A stretch of DNA of 64,000 nt from Litoditis marina (Eukaryota > Nematoda > Chromadorea > Rhabditida > Rhabditidae), in the NCBI GenBank assembly GCA_964036275.1, contig OZ038434.1:7955060-8019059 (forward strand). Direction: 5' to 3'. The notes beneath the pieces were generated by a model. The model did no database searches and was not told the origin of the DNA. It was given only the letters and a program-made list of their open reading frames with translations. Positions 11,570 through 23,453 of the stretch are shown here, in pieces. Position numbers and translations under genes: made by a program. How positions within the stretch are numbered: the stretch's first letter is position 1; every line of letters begins with the position of its first letter.

Positions 11570-12499
11570 GTTTTCAAGATTACTAGTGGAGTACCTCAAG
11601 GTGGAGCCATTTCTCCACTCCTCTTTAGTGTTTATACGTGCGAAGTACCTAGTATACTTGTCAAACCAGGTTTAGTGAGCTGCAAAGTTTTTGCAGATGA
11701 TACAAAGATTTACCAGGATTTCTGTGTGGATGATAGTAAAGTGCATTTGCAAGAATCGATTGACAGTATGTACTCTTGGTCGGTTCAGTGGGAGTTACCT
11801 TTGTCCGTAGAAAAAACAAAGGTACTACATATTGGAAATAAAAACCCCAAGAATGTGTATACAGTCAATGGAACAGTCATGGGCGGTTGTGACACTGTGC
11901 GCGATTTAGGTTTCACAGTCACAAGTAGTTTGACATTTGCCGATCATTGCAAACGTATAGTCGCTGCAGCTAAAAGAAGGACATACAATATGTTCAAAAC
12001 TTTGAAACTGAAGAATAAGTTCACGTGGATTAAGGTTTACAAAACATACATTCGTCCTATTGTTGAGAGTGGCTGCACTGTGTTCAACTCTGAGAGAATG
12101 TGTGTAAAAGCAATCGAATCAGTGCAGAATGACTTCACTAGGAAGTTATTCATGCGACTAGGAGGTTATACGTATTGTAAAATACCGTCAGCTGAGTTCA
12201 GAAATAAGAAATTAGGTCTTCAGTCTTTAGAGAAAAGACGTAACGTCTTTGATTTGATCATGGTTCACAAGATTGTACATGGAAACTCTGGCGTTGAGAC
12301 TGCAAAGTTTTATACCTTTGAAAACTCGCTTACCAGGGGTACAAGGTTGAAATTACGTTTCACCGCTCCCAAATTCAAGACTAGAGCACAATTTTTCACT
12401 GTCAGAGCTGGTTCTAAATACTTGAAAATCACGAAAAATAAATCTGTACCTGTTTCAGTCAAATGTATGAAAAAATATTTGTTTGAAACCCTTAACTAA
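11570..12499 (+). CDS. Reverse transcriptase C-terminal fragment of the LINE
   Basis: About 310 codons remain without a stop. The order of motifs is clear: FKITSGVPQGGAISPLLFSVY (RT block 4), then CKVFADDTKIY with the catalytic FADD, WELPLSVEKTKVLHIG, and RDLGFTVTSSLTF..H, followed by the C-terminal region with YKTYIRPIVESG that is common in CR1/Jockey-type elements. An in-frame ATG exists upstream at 11507, but residues before the GVPQG block do not look like RT, so it is probably not the native start. The intact frame implies a fairly recent insertion. It cannot encode an active enzyme without its missing N-terminal part. Confidence 0.92.
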   Translation, partial: VFKITSGVPQGGAISPLLFSVYTCEVPSILVKPGLVSCKVFADDTKIYQDFCVDDSKVHLQESIDSMYSWSVQWELPLSVEKTKVLHIGNKNPKNVYTVNGTVMGGCDTVRDLGFTVTSSLTFADHCKRIVAAAKRRTYNMFKTLKLKNKFTWIKVYKTYIRPIVESGCTVFNSERMCVKAIESVQNDFTRKLFMRLGGYTYCKIPSAEFRNKKLGLQSLEKRRNVFDLIMVHKIVHGNSGVETAKFYTFENSLTRGTRLKLRFTAPKFKTRAQFFTVRAGSKYLKITKNKSVPVSVKCMKKYLFETLN

Positions 12500-12775
12500 T
12501 TAATGAATTGAACGTTTCTGTTGGAACCCATTTGAGTTTTGTAGGTCAGTGGCTTGTGTTAGTTAACTTCTTGCTCAGTTTCCGTTTTTATTGTTGTGTG
12601 AACCATCATCATTCCGACATATATATCGTTACTGTGTTGTTGTAGTACTGTTCTCATTTCACATCCCACTTTATCACTTTGTTCTATGTTTTATTTCTGT
12701 TTCCACCACTTTTTCCCACTTCTCATCTCATTTTTTCACGTATTTATATGCGTAATAAATCAATCAATCAACACA
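11570..12775 (+). mobile_element. 5'-truncated non-LTR retrotransposon (CR1/Jockey-like), with tail
   Basis: The element covers the end of a reverse transcriptase, a 3' UTR and a short-repeat tail. It runs forward, in the intergenic space just 3' of the minus-strand TBCK stop (12909). Upstream endonuclease and fingers regions are missing, as expected of target-primed integration that stopped early. It ends with AATAAATCAATCAATCAA, the simple-repeat 3' end typical of CR1-like LINEs. The plus-strand AATAAA belongs to the LINE. A TTTATT near 12587 could give antisense TBCK a poly(A) signal. Confidence 0.9.
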
Positions 12776-12908
12776 GGACTACGATTCTTGAAAATACCAT
12801 GAGTCGAGAAGTCGTGATTAAATACAGACAAATTGGGGTTCCCGATCGATAAAAAGAAAAACTCTGATTAATAGTTATTTTCTACTTTTTCCATTCAAAT
12901 AAGTTGAA

Positions 12909-15573
12909 CTAACTGTTGGTCCAAGGCTGGTTGGTAGACGGAAGTTGACAGCTGTAACCATCCCAAGGAAGTCCGGTCGCCATTCCTGAAATAAAATATT
13001 TTCGAAGGTTCTAAAACAAGTTTAATTATTGAACATGAGAAAAGATGACGTCAACTGGTTAGAAACACTGTAAATCAACTTTGAACAAAGTTTTCCTCCG
13101 AAGGATACCCAAGATAGAGCATGCAAAGATAGTTGGAACTGTGAATTCAATGAAATATGATAAAAGTTGTATATTGTTTCAACAGAAAATTACCAAGAGG
13201 TGGAACTTTAGTTTGGGGATGGTTTAATCTATTCCCTACTTGGTTAATTGCACCTCGACCACATAGGGAAAGTTTTTGATTTTTGAGTAACCGAAAAAAA
13301 ACTGGGGTCCGGATTGAAAGTTCCATACGGTAAATAAATGTTCATCTAGAATTCTAGCAATAAAAGAGTTGAGGCGCGGGGGGGTATAGTAAAACGACCT
13401 CGTCATGCTACTGTACAATCATTGGCATTTACCCAACCAATACTTGTCGAGATCAATAACTGTTGAGCATAACAACTAAGGAGCCTCATTACTGATAAGA
13501 AATTTGTTTATTCAGGCAAAACAATGTTGGGTACCGAGTACTCAAATAATAAAGTTTAGATACACAGTTGTTGTAGATATTAAACGTGATTCTACGCTGC
13601 TGGTACTAATTGCTTCACCCATACGTGAACGCCTAAGTATGCCGTGTTATAATTAGTTGGTTGTTTACATCGTAAAGCATCTAATAAACACATAGAATTA
13701 TTAGATACTTTTTTGTAATAATTGGGGTAAAACATTAATTCACCAAAAACGTTTATTTATTGACAATGAAGATGTAATTGAATTGTCAATAGTAATTCGA
13801 ATATGTACTTGTTCGGATGAGAACTAGAGTTCGGTGTGGTCTCAATCGAGCAGGAAATGAGCAATATCATGTAAAAGTATTTTGTTAACCATGGGTGGGC
13901 TAGTTGTTCTATGAAGAAAATAGAACGTTGTTTCAAATGCGACTAGGTGAATACAAATATTGAGTGTTTGAGTCACTTGCGAATGTTTCAGAGAGACTAT
14001 TTAGCTTAGATTAGAGGGCATTTATGTTTTCCTCACTTACCGTACACTTCCGCCTTCTTTGAGCCAGGGGTCAGCATGTATCTTATCATTTTCTCAGACC
14101 TCTTTCGATAACATTTATACCGGGGCCGCAAAACAAACCCAATTTGAGAATAACGGGACCTTCAAATCTTCGTGAACGCGTTCAAATAAAACTTATTCAT
14201 TTCACAAAGTTTATAATTATACAAAGAGAAAAGACATAAAATTTATTATACAAGAAACAAGATTATGAATCGGGAACCGTATGCTATCATGGGATTATCA
14301 CAGTTATCAAAATCACAAAAAGTCAAAATCACAACATATAAATATAAACCTGCATTTACAGACAGCTAGGATAAGCCTACACAACAATGATAGATCTGTC
14401 ATTTCTGACCATCTCAAAACCGCCATCCAGAACACACACTCCATCCGTGCCTCGTTCCACCAACATTGCCGTGAACTGAAACTATTGGGCTTTGATATGT
14501 ACTTTGGTCCGCAAACACGTCTCAAAACCGTGTCAGCTTAACTTCCCTAGACCAATGGTGAAATAAGCAAAACACTCCCGAGTTCTCAGTGAAACAATAG
14601 TGAACTCACCTTGTTGGCCAATTGTGCATCTTTTCCAGATACGACACATATAGGATGCAGATTCCGCTGGGCAACTCGCAGAACTTCAGCAATGTTGAAA
14701 AGGGATGGATCTGACGGATTCGAATAGGAGATAGAGCGCAGAACAGAACCACGTTGAAACCTAAAAGTTGAGTTGAAAAGATATATAACGATGCAAATAA
14801 AAAAATACTTTTGTCCAGATACATTATCAATATAGCATCTGAACTCAATTAAGTTTGTAAGCATTCGAACAAAATTTTCTACTAAACCTTGACCGAAAAA
14901 AAACAGTGTTGACACAGACATTTTACAGGAGTCTCTACAGAAGGAGATGTTTCAAAGATACCGATTCCGTCTATCTCCGATTCAAAATCAAGTGCTCACT
15001 CGGATTGACTGCGTATATCGATGACAGCGATCAACTGTCGCTGCACCCGCCAGACAAACTCCTCGACACTCAGTCGGGGACAGCTCCAGTTGCGCAGTTC
15101 ATGGTGCGGTACGGGCGAGACGCTACATGGCAAACTCCATGGCTCTTCCGAGGTAGGATCTTGGAAAAAAACTATTCATTATACAGATACTACAACACAC
15201 TGGCACACAGCTGGCTGTCACATTAACCAGTGGCCGGATAGGCGATTTGAAAGCCATCCGTTGCTCTGTGTCTCCCTCGCCCACACTACTCGTGCTCCAA
15301 GGTCTCGCGGGCAGATACTTGAGCGTCGTGGTTACGGCTCGTCACAAAACCTGTGCAACCCTATTCACGAAAACCACATATCTACATTGGAACATGATCT
15401 ATCGACTTCGATTCTTATCAAAAAGTTCGTCGAAAGCACACGACTACAACCTCCAAACTAAAGTGACTCACCAACTTGGTTAGCCGGGTTCCCATGAGAT
15501 CGAAACGCGCAACTTGGGGGAACTCTGTTGTAGAACATCAACGAGTCGGTTACAACTCGTTCCATGCAGAGAT
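12909..15573 (-). other. TBCK: TBCK exons 18-23: linker and rhodanese-like domain
   Basis: Exons: 15472-15573, 15290-15350, 15000-15122, 14610-14760, 14041-14092, 12909-12985. The rhodanese-like part begins at [10 protein letters not shown] and [19 protein letters not shown], matching VDIRNSEDFIRGHISGS of human TBCK, and continues with [16 protein letters not shown]. The active-site cysteine loop of true rhodaneses is not evident, as in other TBCKs. The last two exons (52 and 77 nt) fit in phase and end [11 protein letters not shown]...TNS, but have little sequence support beyond phase and splice sites. Exon 19 and the exon 20 acceptor are also less certain. Confidence 0.8.
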
Positions 15574-18500
15574 CTACAAAGAGCACAAAATACACCGATT
15601 AAATAACCAAACAAAAATCAACAACTCACAGAATTGAGAGTATGAATAATATTCCAGATGATATTACTAACCTGGTAGATCTGAGAATAACAGGATGGCA
15701 TCGTTGAACGAGGCTTCGATGAGACGCGGACGCAACTGTCGAAGGATGGCCAGCCCTTAATTTCAACTAGTTTCAATAAAAATAACTCATAACTTATTCT
15801 GAGCTTTGGATTGATAAAAACAGATATATGAAAACATTTAATTGCATTGCGGCGCCAGCATATTCCTATTGAGAAACGATTAGTGTGACCACAATACAAT
15901 GAGCTATGCAACGTGCAACCACAAAGTCAAATACAGAGAAAAACCAACCGATGAATAGTGGAAAGGAAGAGTCTTTGAGTAGGAGGACATCCCAAACATG
16001 AAACAACTTATGAAGAGGCAGCACATGAGAGAAGCACGTGAGGAACCTGAAATCAATATGTGATTTGATACACCTTTACGGGTTGGACGATTTGAGAACC
16101 TCCTTCACTAGGCTGCACGGTGCTGGATTGTTTCTCAAACACGCACAAGCAGGAAAATAACTCAATGCAAATAATCGCAATAACTAATTTTGAAACTAAG
16201 GAAGCAATATATGTGATTATTATCTGAATACTTAATAGAAACTTCATGAATTTCGCTTATTCCCCTTCACTTTTACTTTGACCCTATTTTGAAGTTTATA
16301 TAAATCAATACCATACAATCTCCTTTAACACCATGGGATAATTATTTCATTGTGTATAGTGTAATCTAATGCAAAACTATACCATGGGATGGCAAATAGT
16401 TCCGGATAAAAGTCCAACGATAGAAGGCGTGAGAACAGAGCAGAATCCACGTAGGCCAGAAGATGATTGAAAACGGCCAGATACTCTGAAAATATTATAT
16501 TAGTCTCATTGAAAATCAACCAATACGCCAAAAATACCACAAACTACAACAATACATTATGAGTTCCAATAGAATGTGAAAATGTTGGCTCAAAGGAATG
16601 CTGATCGAACAAACCTTGTATAATGGCTGAATTGTCCTTCAGGAAAAAGTTGTGCAGATACTTCTCGATGAATGCTTTCAATGAAGCGAGGGCTGTTGCT
16701 GAAAATATTCCCGACTTCACGGTACAACTTCAAAGTTCGACAGTACAAGCTGTCATGGGAGTGTAATTCAATGCATTCGAGTTTCTCAAAAATTGAAATA
16801 ATGTTTAACTAAATTTTAAGTTCGAGCTCAAGCACTCTAGGTGGTACGACGTACACAGCGCACCTTACATCTTTTTGTAATTCCAGTACACCTTACATCT
16901 TTTTGTAGTTAAGACGAACACAGTACACCTTGCATCTATCTAGAGCATATTTACTTGTTCTACTCGCCTGGCCTATTGAAATGGAGTAGTAAAAACGGCG
17001 CGGCGAGACTGTCACAACCCTGCCAGTAGACGTACTCTGGCTGACTCAACAGCCAGCCCTTGATCAGACGACGCAGCTTCCAATGGGCAGCCGGGGATGT
17101 CATCAACTCCTCGTACTACAATTCATAAAAGGGGTTAAAGCAGATTACAGATAATATGTCATTCTTCAATTTTAGGTTTCATTTTTCTGATAAAAGCTGG
17201 TCTCATATATATCATTAAAACCGCCCATATGCGATAGTGTGCCACTGCTCGTACTACATTCATGCTTGGAACGGGTGTAATATTGCTAATGCGCCTTCAA
17301 ACTGTTGTCAGCTCCAGATATATTCGAACAATTTACGGAATGATATAGATACCTGATGGCAACGTGGAATATCCACGTCCAACTGTCTGTCGCTAGTGTG
17401 TTCGGCCAGGGTATCTAACTCGAAAAAATCCAAATAATCACAGTCTCTGACACCCAACAGCGATGACCAAACTGAAATAAGTCACTTTACAACATAACAA
17501 ACTACATTTCAGAGATGATGAATGAAACAGATTACAAGAAATTCTTTCAGATATCTTCAAATACTGCCAGTGGTAAAGAAGGAACAGTACGTGAAGCAAT
17601 CCTATTGCATCGAAATTGTCCGTCCTCCACATTGTCAACGTAGTTTCGCCACTTTTATGAACATATAAAGCAAAGTGAATTGCATTGGTGTACCTCCTGG
17701 CGGTGGCCAATTCACTGGAGAACCGGGTCCTTCCCGAACCGAACCGCGAACCAGTCAAAGGAGAACCGAACCGAACCGACCAAACCGCTATCCGGATCCG
17801 ACCGGTTCTCAAGTGAATGCTTCGAACCGAACCGGGATTCACTCATTACGACTTGTTGGTTTAATTCCTGATTAATATTGGTTCGGTTCGAAGCATTCAC
17901 TGGAGAACCGGTCGGCTTAGAAGTCGGTTCAATCGGTTCGGTTCTCCAGTGACCGGTTCGCGGTTTGGTTCGGAAAGGACCCGGTTCTCCAGTGAATTCG
18001 CCGTCCTACAGCTAAGGCAAGAAAGGGTTGGAATAATTAATATTTCTCTGATCTACTATCATTGTAGTTGCATTCCCCGCTTTCGTGGTCGTAATTAGCC
18101 AGTTTTCCATCATGGTCTAGTTCCTACTGGTTGGTAGACGGAGTCTGTCTTCGTTGCCCTGTTTCCAAGATCTTCACACTACGTGTCCATTCAGGTATCC
18201 TATCAGTTTTCCATCATGGTCTAGTTCCTACTGGTTGGTAGACGGAGTCTCTCTTCGTTGCCCTGTTTCCAAGATCTTCACACTACGTGTCCATTCAGGT
18301 ATCCTATCAGTTTTCCATCATGGTCTAGTTCCTACTGGTTGGTAGACGGAGTCTCTCTTCGTTGCCCTATTTCCAAGATCTCCACACTACGTGTCCATTC
18401 AGGTATCCTATCAGTTTTCCATCATGGTCTAGTTCCTACTGGTTGGTAGACGGAGTCTCTCTTCGTTGCCCTGTTTCCAAGATCTTCACACTACGTGTCC

Positions 18501-21500
18501 ATTCAGGTATCCTATCAGTTTTCCATCATGGTCTAGTTCCTACTGGTTGGTAGACGGAGTCTCTCTTCGTTGCCCTGTTTCCAAGATCTTCACACTACGT
18601 GTCCATTCAGGTATCCTATCAGTTTTCCATCATGGTCTAGTTCCTACTGGTTGGTAGACGGAGTCTCTCTTCGTTGCCCTATTTCCAAGATCTCCACACT
18701 ACGTGTCCATTCAGGTATCCTATCAGTTTTCCATCATGGTCTAGTTCCTACTGGTTGGTAGACGGAGTCTCTCTTCGTTGCCCTGTTTCCAAGATCTTCA
18801 CACTACGTGTCCATTCAGGTATCCTATCAGTTTTCCATCATGGTCTAGTTCCTACTGGTTGGTAGACGGAGTCTCTCTTCGTTGCCCTGTTTCCAAGATC
18901 TTCACACTACGTGTCCATTCAGGTATCCTATCAGTTTTCCATCATGGTCTAGTTCCTACTGGTTGGTAGACGGAGTCTCTCTTCGTTGCCCTGTTTCCAA
19001 GATCTTCACACTACGTGTCCATTCAGGTATCCGGGTTGATGGACGTGAAGGAAAACCCGGGCCACGCGCGACTGGGAATCGCTGGTCCGTATTCCCAACA
19101 GGAATGCATGTTTCACAAGCAGTTCTCTCCCCCCTCCCTCCAAGAAGTTTCTCGCATGTCACTGGATCAATGCCATAAGAGCATTCGATAGTCCACCATG
19201 AAGTCTTCTATGAAGGAAAGGGGCCAATACCTCAGAAGAAGCTGCTACTACAAAGATCTGTGATATGTATGATGATCACCGCCTCGAAACGAAGCGAAGT
19301 GAATGAATAAATATGTAAATATGTAAAATATGTAAATTAGCAGTCACTGCTGTGTATTCAGACCAAACTACAACTCACAAAGCCAACCCTAAAAATATTT
19401 ATTTATCTAAGGAGATGGAGAAAACTAACCATTTCCGCGAACCATAGGAGGTATATCGGACGTCACTGCTTTCGGCAACAGATCCTCATGAACAGCTCTA
19501 CCGTATACCAAATGACGAACCAGACGCGTTCGACTCAGCTGCAAAAAGGAAGGAAAAGTATTGGCATAGGTAAACTATCCCGTCAAAATGGCGCGGAGCT
19601 CATTTTCAGAAGCGAAACTGTTTGAAACGCGGTAAACGTAAGAAATAATCACTTTTCAAGGGTGTAATACCCGTTTTTAGGGTCACACACGTTCATTTTA
19701 GTTGCACTGGTAATTAAATATTTTACCTATGAGTATTGGACTGAAAACAGTTTCCAGTAAGCGATATCATCTTAATCATTTACCGTACAGTTAACCGATT
19801 AAATAATACGAACACAACAACAAAAAATTCTTAATCAATCGCTGTTCACTTAATTTAAGATGCTCTCTTCTATCTAAAATACAATATCGATCCAAAAAAT
19901 CTATTTACTTCAGATAAGAGTGAATTACCTGATAAGCTACATCTTTTTCCTTGATAACAACTGAAAGTTGTGGATTGTCTGTAGGAAGACCATCCAACTC
20001 AACCGAATGAAGAAACAAATCCGCGTCAAGCGAGAAGATTTTCTGTAACAAAAAGATTTCTGCTATCAAACCATTGGGAGGCATACATATAAAAGCTGAC
20101 AAGGTCTTCCATGATGATGCTGAACATTCAGCTAAATGTTGCTACAAGTCTGTACGATGTAGAAAATGACCTGTCGTAAATTAGCCAAGGGCAATCGGAA
20201 GGATTCACATGCCACTCCGAAAGTGCGTCCACTTTCGTTGCCGTACATTCGAAAGTCTTCAATCACAAGGCTGAAATTGAAAACAAAATCAGCCGGACCA
20301 AAGACAAATCACGCACAGCGCTTCGCGCGATTGAAATATCAGCGAGAGATTCAGGACAGCCAGCTAATTACAGTTTTCTATTTCATGGGCAGTTACTCAG
20401 GCATCAGCTGGCAGTTATTTGTGAACAAAATTTCGGAATCGTGAATATCACGAAATCGACACCTGCACTTTGTCTTGATCACTGTTTAGCAAAATAAAAA
20501 AATGAAAGCGAATAGTTTCCCTTATCGCTCATCATTCAACAATTACTGCACAGCAGATGGCAGACACCGTCAAATTTCTAACACACGCGATGCGTCAGGA
20601 ATGAAAGCCACTTCATGAGGATACGCTCAAACAAAACCCACTTTGGCGTCGTGTTGACAGGATGTTGTAGTTTAATCACGCCGTTTTTGAGCAGAATCGA
20701 TTCCACTGTACTTCCACACAATTTCCACAGGAAGAACGCATCAGAGAGGGGTAGCTCAGTCAGTTTCCAGTCTTCTCCACTGGCTAACATTTGCGCTTAA
20801 CAATAAAAGATGGATGTGAGATCAAACACATTACAAACTATAATAATACATACACAGCTACACAAAAACTCCCCCCAGTTCTCTTATAAATATTCAAAAG
20901 TGTCCATAGAGCTCAGAGAGAGAGAGAGAGAGAGAGAGATAGCAGAATATCATTCAGGTGAAATACTAAGTATGAAAGATTGGAGATTAGAGAACATTGC
21001 ACATCAATTCAATTGGATAAAAATTGTTACCTTCCATTTGCTCAATTGTCACAAACTCTCCATCGTCTGTCTCGGTATCCACATCGACACCCCGGATTTT
21101 GCTCAAAGATACGTAGATCGAATGGACAGTTGGTCGCTAAAACAAAGCGTTTTAGATACACAAACAACGTCCTACTTTCTCTCCTAAACACATTACAGAA
21201 TGGAAAGTCTGCGATGTGTTCCAGTAAACTGGTATAACAGTAAGTCGCGACAGATGCTTCACGTGTTTGTTCGTAAACACCTGTATTAGCAAATTATCAG
21301 TAGGCTGACTAACCAATGATGGCTTTGCCATGAGGCAGCTCGTAACTATTGAAACTAGAGGTCCCGATGGTGCCCGAATATTCGGTGAAGCTCGCTGGAG
21401 GGCCTCGACTAGACTGTCCATTAGACTCTTCTCACCAGCATCTATAACCAGCCTGGTACCATTATATTTCGGTTCACTATTCAGTACATAACCGATTTGA

Positions 21501-23422
21501 AACATTTATCTGAAAGACTGAGTGAAATAAGAAGTATAATATATGAAACTGATACCACACTAATTCCGACAAAATAAACTATGTAACCCAAAAATGTGAA
21601 AACTGACCACGTCGCAATGAAGTTTTAAGTACAGCTAGATACTGCGTCTGAGACCACACGCTGTCCAAAACGACACCCTGACACAAAAATATCTTTCATA
21701 ACGCAGCCTACTTTATATCAACAAACTTGCATATCACATATTTCAAAATTCAATCCCTATCAAAGTGCCCTGTCAAATATTCTACAGCTATTCGAATGAA
21801 CTTCACAGACACAGAGAAATGACTTGCGAACCAAAACTCACCACCATAAGTTCCAATAGAATGATGCCAAGCGCCCAGACGTCTGTTTTCGAAGTAGTAC
21901 GACGGTGGTCCACGGAGTTCTGGAAGAGGTGTTCTGGAGCTAAGCCACGCCCCCGCGGCAGCTCCCCAATCATATCGAATCCGTCACTTGTGAGATGGCT
22001 GAATTACTCATGCAACAATTTACGAATAATGAAAACGATGCCGTTGAATACTTTTCCCATACTTCGTGAATATATCAGTCAGATGGAATCGAATCATAAA
22101 ATACATACAGTTCAGAACCTATACCATATTAGCTCCTGAAGATGACCAACGTTCCAAAGAACGGTATTGCTTCCTCCAGAATATACTAAATAGAATGAAC
22201 TTGACTAGTGAATTGAATTAAACAGAATAAAGCTTGAAAACACACCTCACACCATATTCAGAAATGGTGACATGCACTTTATCGGAAGCCTTGTTCAACA
22301 GAACAGTACGTGGACGAAGTGTTCCAATATAGATCCCTTCATTATGAAGATGTAGAACAGCGGAGCAAATCTGATACGCCACGTCTTCGTATTCAGGGGA
22401 ACTACAATATGAAATGTTGTATATTTTGATAGAGAAATAAAAAGCATTTAGAGAATAACCATACTTTTCAGGAATATGAGTGAAACTGAATAGAGAACAA
22501 ATAATAGCCAAAACATACTATATTTATACCAATAGACAGAACGGTTGGCTCACCTCAAAATAGAGACCTCGTCGGACAATGTTACTTCGTACGATTCAGA
22601 AATGAGTATGACTGTATTAGGGGCTGAAAAGATGACAATATTATTGACTAACATTTTAGTTTGAAAACCTGAAAAAGAGTTCTTTTGGTTTGATTAATGA
22701 CATGATAAGAATGGGTGTGCTATTATTGACAGCTTGCGTACGTACTGTGAGACCATCTAAACAAACGTAATGGTGGTGAGAACGCCTCTCGCTGAATTCA
22801 GAAAGTCCTTCCCGCCGAATTACGGTAGTAAAGTCAGGGATAAAATGGAGAGTGAATATGAAAAAAAATTCGGCTTTTAGTTTGAAAGAGCTAGGTACAC
22901 AGGCAGGAGGAGGGTCAGCGCCTATAAGACAAGCCGACTCCGATCAGCCAGGTGAGGGACAGAATGATGGACCCGGATTACCACATCCCAGTTAAACATT
23001 CAGCAGACACAAAAGTAGTTTTGTTTTACATTTCTATACCTCCCGTCTTCCCATTGAGACTCTGATAACTTCCTATGAAGCGTTCATGGGAGACCCATGT
23101 TTTGTGAACTGAGCTAGCTCTCACGCTGTAACAAGGGTGTGCAATCCTCAAAGTACACGCAACATTATCGAAGCTGAAACTTGCCCAAACAACATCGCTG
23201 TAATTCGACATACTGGCAGAGATGCCTATGTGAAAGTGATTCAAGGCGACGAAACCGCCCGCACATTCGTACAGAAGCAGGCATTACGGGCAGTCCGTTA
23301 GAACATGTCCTGCCACCCTCATCACGACCAGCCACTACGGAAGCGGCGAAACAACACTGGCCAAGCAGCCGCATGCTAAACAAGAGATATGCGGTTCTTC
23401 CCTCAAATTTTTTCACAAACAT
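12909..23422 (-). CDS. TBCK: TBCK, TBC domain-containing protein kinase-like protein
   Basis: Twenty-three exons join in phase to give 861 aa, near the length of human TBCK (893 aa). The order is a protein-kinase-like domain without the catalytic aspartates, a TBC RabGAP domain and a C-terminal rhodanese-like domain. TBCK proteins influence mTOR signalling, endolysosomal traffic and mRNA transport (family knowledge). The start at 23422 is the first ATG after a TTCAG acceptor at 23454; it gives MFVKKFEG, like the MF start of the human protein. The gene lies 195 bp behind the eIF4A stop on the same strand. Intron 11 (17472-19429) holds a palindromic element and a satellite. One intron has a GC donor. 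Exons are listed in the three block entries. Confidence 0.95.
16699..16967 (-). other. Intron 13 of TBCK with a GC-AG splice pair
   Basis: The upstream exon ends ...AATAGGCCAG and the intron begins GCGAGTAG. A GT donor 4 nt further on would give phase 2, but the next exon needs phase 1. Using the GC donor restores phase and gives [14 protein letters not shown], the same length as the human FNNEALAYACMSAF. CAG|GCGAGT fits the usual consensus of GC donors. Confidence 0.75.
16852..16935. repeat. Short tandem repeat, CACCTTACATCTTTTTGTA units
   Basis: Two and a half imperfect copies of a unit of about 30-40 bp (CAGTACACCTTACATCTTTT and variants) lie in TBCK intron 14-side DNA. Nothing else is apparent. 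Confidence 0.6.
17703..18003. mobile_element. Palindromic MITE in TBCK intron 11
   Basis: About 140-bp inverted arms begin GGCSAATTCACTGGAGAACC and are rich in GGTTCGGTTC. The arms meet near 17865, so the element would fold into a long hairpin. Its ends share GGC[C/G]AATTC with the elements at 27776 and 54270, suggesting the same superfamily. No target-site duplication was evident. Confidence 0.75.
18100..19031. repeat. 104-bp tandem satellite, about 9 copies
   Basis: Nine near-identical 104-bp units lie in TBCK intron 11. Differences are few: the first copy has GTCTGTCTTCG where others have GTCTCTCTTCG, and the third and sixth copies carry CTATTTCCAAGATCTCCAC instead of CTGTTTCCAAGATCTTCAC. 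The spacing of that variant (18362 and 18674) shows a 312-bp, three-unit higher-order repeat. The unit has an open 63-codon overlapping frame, which is merely a consequence of repetition because 104 is not a multiple of 3. Confidence 0.97.
19032..19345 (+). repeat. Probable repeat remnant at the satellite edge
   Basis: After the satellite the sequence turns into a block with conserved-looking GC content that ends in GTGAATGAATAAATATGTAAATATGTAAA, an A/T simple-repeat tail like that of a retroposon 3' end. No protein motif could be read, so its family is unknown. Confidence 0.35.
20914..20938. repeat. (GA)n microsatellite in TBCK intron
   Basis: About 12 uninterrupted GA units. Confidence 0.95.
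22624..23190. other. TBCK intron 1
   Basis: 567 bp without a recognisable exon, repeat or RNA gene. Confidence 0.6.
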
Positions 23423-23453
23423 AGTAGACCTAGAGGAATAGACCCCAAATGAA

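Larger units (their letters stand above)
15672..20270 (-). other. TBCK: TBCK exons 9-17: linker and TBC RabGAP domain
   Basis: Exons: 20171-20270, 19929-20042, 19430-19538, 17353-17471, 16968-17115, 16615-16698, 16383-16485, 15949-16046, 15672-15755. The TBC domain starts near SDIPPMVRG and includes DVDIPRCHQ (arginine finger region), [15 protein letters not shown] (Y-x-Q glutamine finger), [27 protein letters not shown] and LHKLFHVWD. Both finger residues of active RabGAPs are kept. The match to the human protein is nearly collinear, which fixed the phase of every junction here. Confidence 0.93.
20642..23422 (-). other. TBCK: TBCK exons 1-8: pseudokinase domain
   Basis: Exons: 23191-23422, 22554-22623, 22246-22401, 21842-21986, 21608-21677, 21314-21441, 21031-21136, 20642-20795. 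Diagnostic blocks are [17 protein letters not shown] and [12 protein letters not shown] (N-lobe), [20 protein letters not shown] where an active kinase would have HRDxxxxN, SEYGV in place of DFG, and LAPEHLF with [15 protein letters not shown] (APE and subdomain IX). The missing catalytic aspartates make it a pseudokinase, as in other TBCKs. The exon 1 donor (GTTTGG, at 23190) is weak and its exact position is the least certain junction. Confidence 0.88.

Noticed and set aside
18100..19031. CRISPR-like array
   Set aside because: Head-to-tail 104-bp units without unique spacers in a eukaryotic intron.
18154..19178. Eight overlapping 63-codon frames in the satellite
   Set aside because: They are one satellite unit read repeatedly; the period is not a multiple of three and they lie in an intron.
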